DNA from: Rhodopirellula islandica
Lineage (GTDB): Bacteria; Planctomycetota; Planctomycetia; Pirellulales; Pirellulaceae
Length of the DNA stretch: 64,000 nt
Direction of reading: 5' to 3'
Assembly (NCBI RefSeq): GCF_001027925.1
Contig: NZ_LECT01000036.1
Location: 16,549 to 80,548, forward strand
Both the position numbers and the translations under genes were made by a program. This document shows positions 63,596 through 64,000 of this stretch, piece after piece. The notes below the pieces were generated by a model. The model saw only the letters and a program-made list of their open reading frames with translations. It had not been told where the DNA came from and did not search any database. How positions within the stretch are numbered: the stretch's first letter is position 1; each line of letters starts with the position of its first letter.

Positions 63596-63790
63596 ATCCC
63601 GGTAGGGATGTCAGATGGTAGCCGGGGGTCGCTGCGTAGCAGCACACCCCCGGTAAACGAGCCCCCCCTGATAAACTCTCGCTCCCGCCGTGGCCGAGGG
63701 CCACGTCGGGAGGGAGAGTGGCTACGCGGGCATGTCCGTCGGTGGCGCTATCGCTTACCGACGGCTACTCTTTGAAATCCCTACCGGGAT
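63596..63790. repeat. 195-bp element with perfect 14-bp terminal inverted repeats (copy 2)
   Basis: The ends atcccggtagggat and atccctaccgggat are identical to copy 1 (58015-58209), the length is also 195 bases, and the orientation is the same. Conserved interior words include gatggtagccgggggt, gctgcgtagcagc, cccgccgtggcc and cggtggcgctatcgctt; the hairpin arms vary in a paired way (ccatcgg/ccgatgg in copy 1, ccgtcgg/ccgacgg here). Confidence 0.88.
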
Positions 63791-63910
63791 GAAAACTTGC
63801 GCAAACGAATACGCTCCACAACACCGAACTTTTCGCATTCCAGGATGGCGCTGGGTTGTTCAAAACTTGGTGTTGACACAGCGTTTTCGTGGACAGTTTC
63901 TTGGCTGTCA

Positions 63911-63939
63911 CCTCTCCCCCGACGAAGTTGGGGGAGAGG
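63911..63939. repeat. Palindrome of the cctctccccc family
   Basis: The ten-base arms cctctccccc and gggggagagg are exact complements across a nine-base loop. It is related to the palindrome at 28699-28745. Confidence 0.6.
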
Positions 63940-64000
63940 TCGGAGCGAGCGTTCAGCGAGATCCGGGTGAGGGGGCACGCGATGTGTGAAACGAGGCCAA

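Larger units (their letters stand above)
63283..64000. other. Intergenic repeat-rich end of the window
   Basis: No credible gene follows gyrA within the window. The stretch holds at least four repeat structures: 63337-63450, 63449-63540, 63596-63790 and 63911-63939. The short ORFs are inside these repeats. Confidence 0.75.

Noticed and set aside
58015..63790. The two 195-bp elements as a CRISPR-like array or an insertion sequence
   Set aside because: There are only two copies 5.4 kb apart, without spacers, and 195 bases is too short to encode a transposase. They are recorded as a structured repeat family.

Overview
The window reads as chromosomal DNA of a marine planctomycete close to Rhodopirellula. 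This is inferred from content, not from a search. The evidence is two DUF1559 pseudopilin-like proteins, a 1335-residue PVC-type CxxCH haem protein fused to an SGNH domain, a Ser/Thr kinase with a planctomycete-style N-terminal module, Tat-exported PhoD and PhoX phosphatases, a GH33 sialidase, and several families of short palindromic intergenic repeats. I see no transposase, integrase, phage gene, rRNA or CRISPR array. One tRNA gene, tRNA-Leu(GAG), is present.

Layout. 1-4.7 kb: a truncated membrane protein, a DUF1559 protein, a small lipoprotein and a ketoglutarate-semialdehyde-type aldehyde dehydrogenase, all on the minus strand. 4.8-6.9 kb: an ArsR-type regulator divergent from a CoA-disulfide reductase/rhodanese fusion. 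6.9-9.0 kb: a ThiO-like oxidase and a DUF2064 transferase. 9.2-13.4 kb: kinase, PlsC-like acyltransferase and dihaem lipoprotein on the plus strand. 13.4-14.1 kb: a gene-free block of repeats. 14.1-17.2 kb: an ApgM-like gene (possible homoserine kinase) followed by a four-ACT aspartokinase. 17.5-24.0 kb: acyltransferase-3, leuS, a membrane protein, trpF and the tRNA. 24.4-32.8 kb: Na/Pi transporter, DHH phosphoesterase, sialidase and the giant haem protein. 33.4-36.9 kb: divergent phoD and phoX. 37.4-40.9 kb: a second DUF1559/lipoprotein pair and two tandem zinc-ribbon membrane paralogues. 41.4-48.4 kb: hybrid histidine kinase, glycerol facilitator, SDR, Mrp ATPase, a Tat-exported propeller protein and a small membrane protein.

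48.7-57.9 kb is the most interesting block. Lgt, a D-2-hydroxyacid dehydrogenase, a methyltransferase, an FAD oxidoreductase and a type III polyketide synthase follow one another with 4-bp stop/start overlaps. An FAH-family enzyme, a UbiA-like membrane protein, a second methyltransferase and a Rossmann-fold protein come next. The set of type III PKS, flavin oxidoreductase, methyltransferase and possible prenyltransferase resembles phenolic-lipid or alkylquinone pathways, but the product is unknown.

58.3-63.3 kb: a CbxX-type AAA ATPase with a C-terminal zinc ribbon, and a GyrA with unusual low-complexity extensions. The intergenic DNA on either side of this pair holds two copies of a 195-bp element with perfect 14-bp terminal inverted repeats. 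Other repeat families lie at 13.7, 18.9, 28.7, 33.1, 37.0, 56.9 and 63.4-63.9 kb. Translation starts were chosen by eye from codon, Shine-Dalgarno spacing and domain boundary, and several are uncertain, as noted in each entry.
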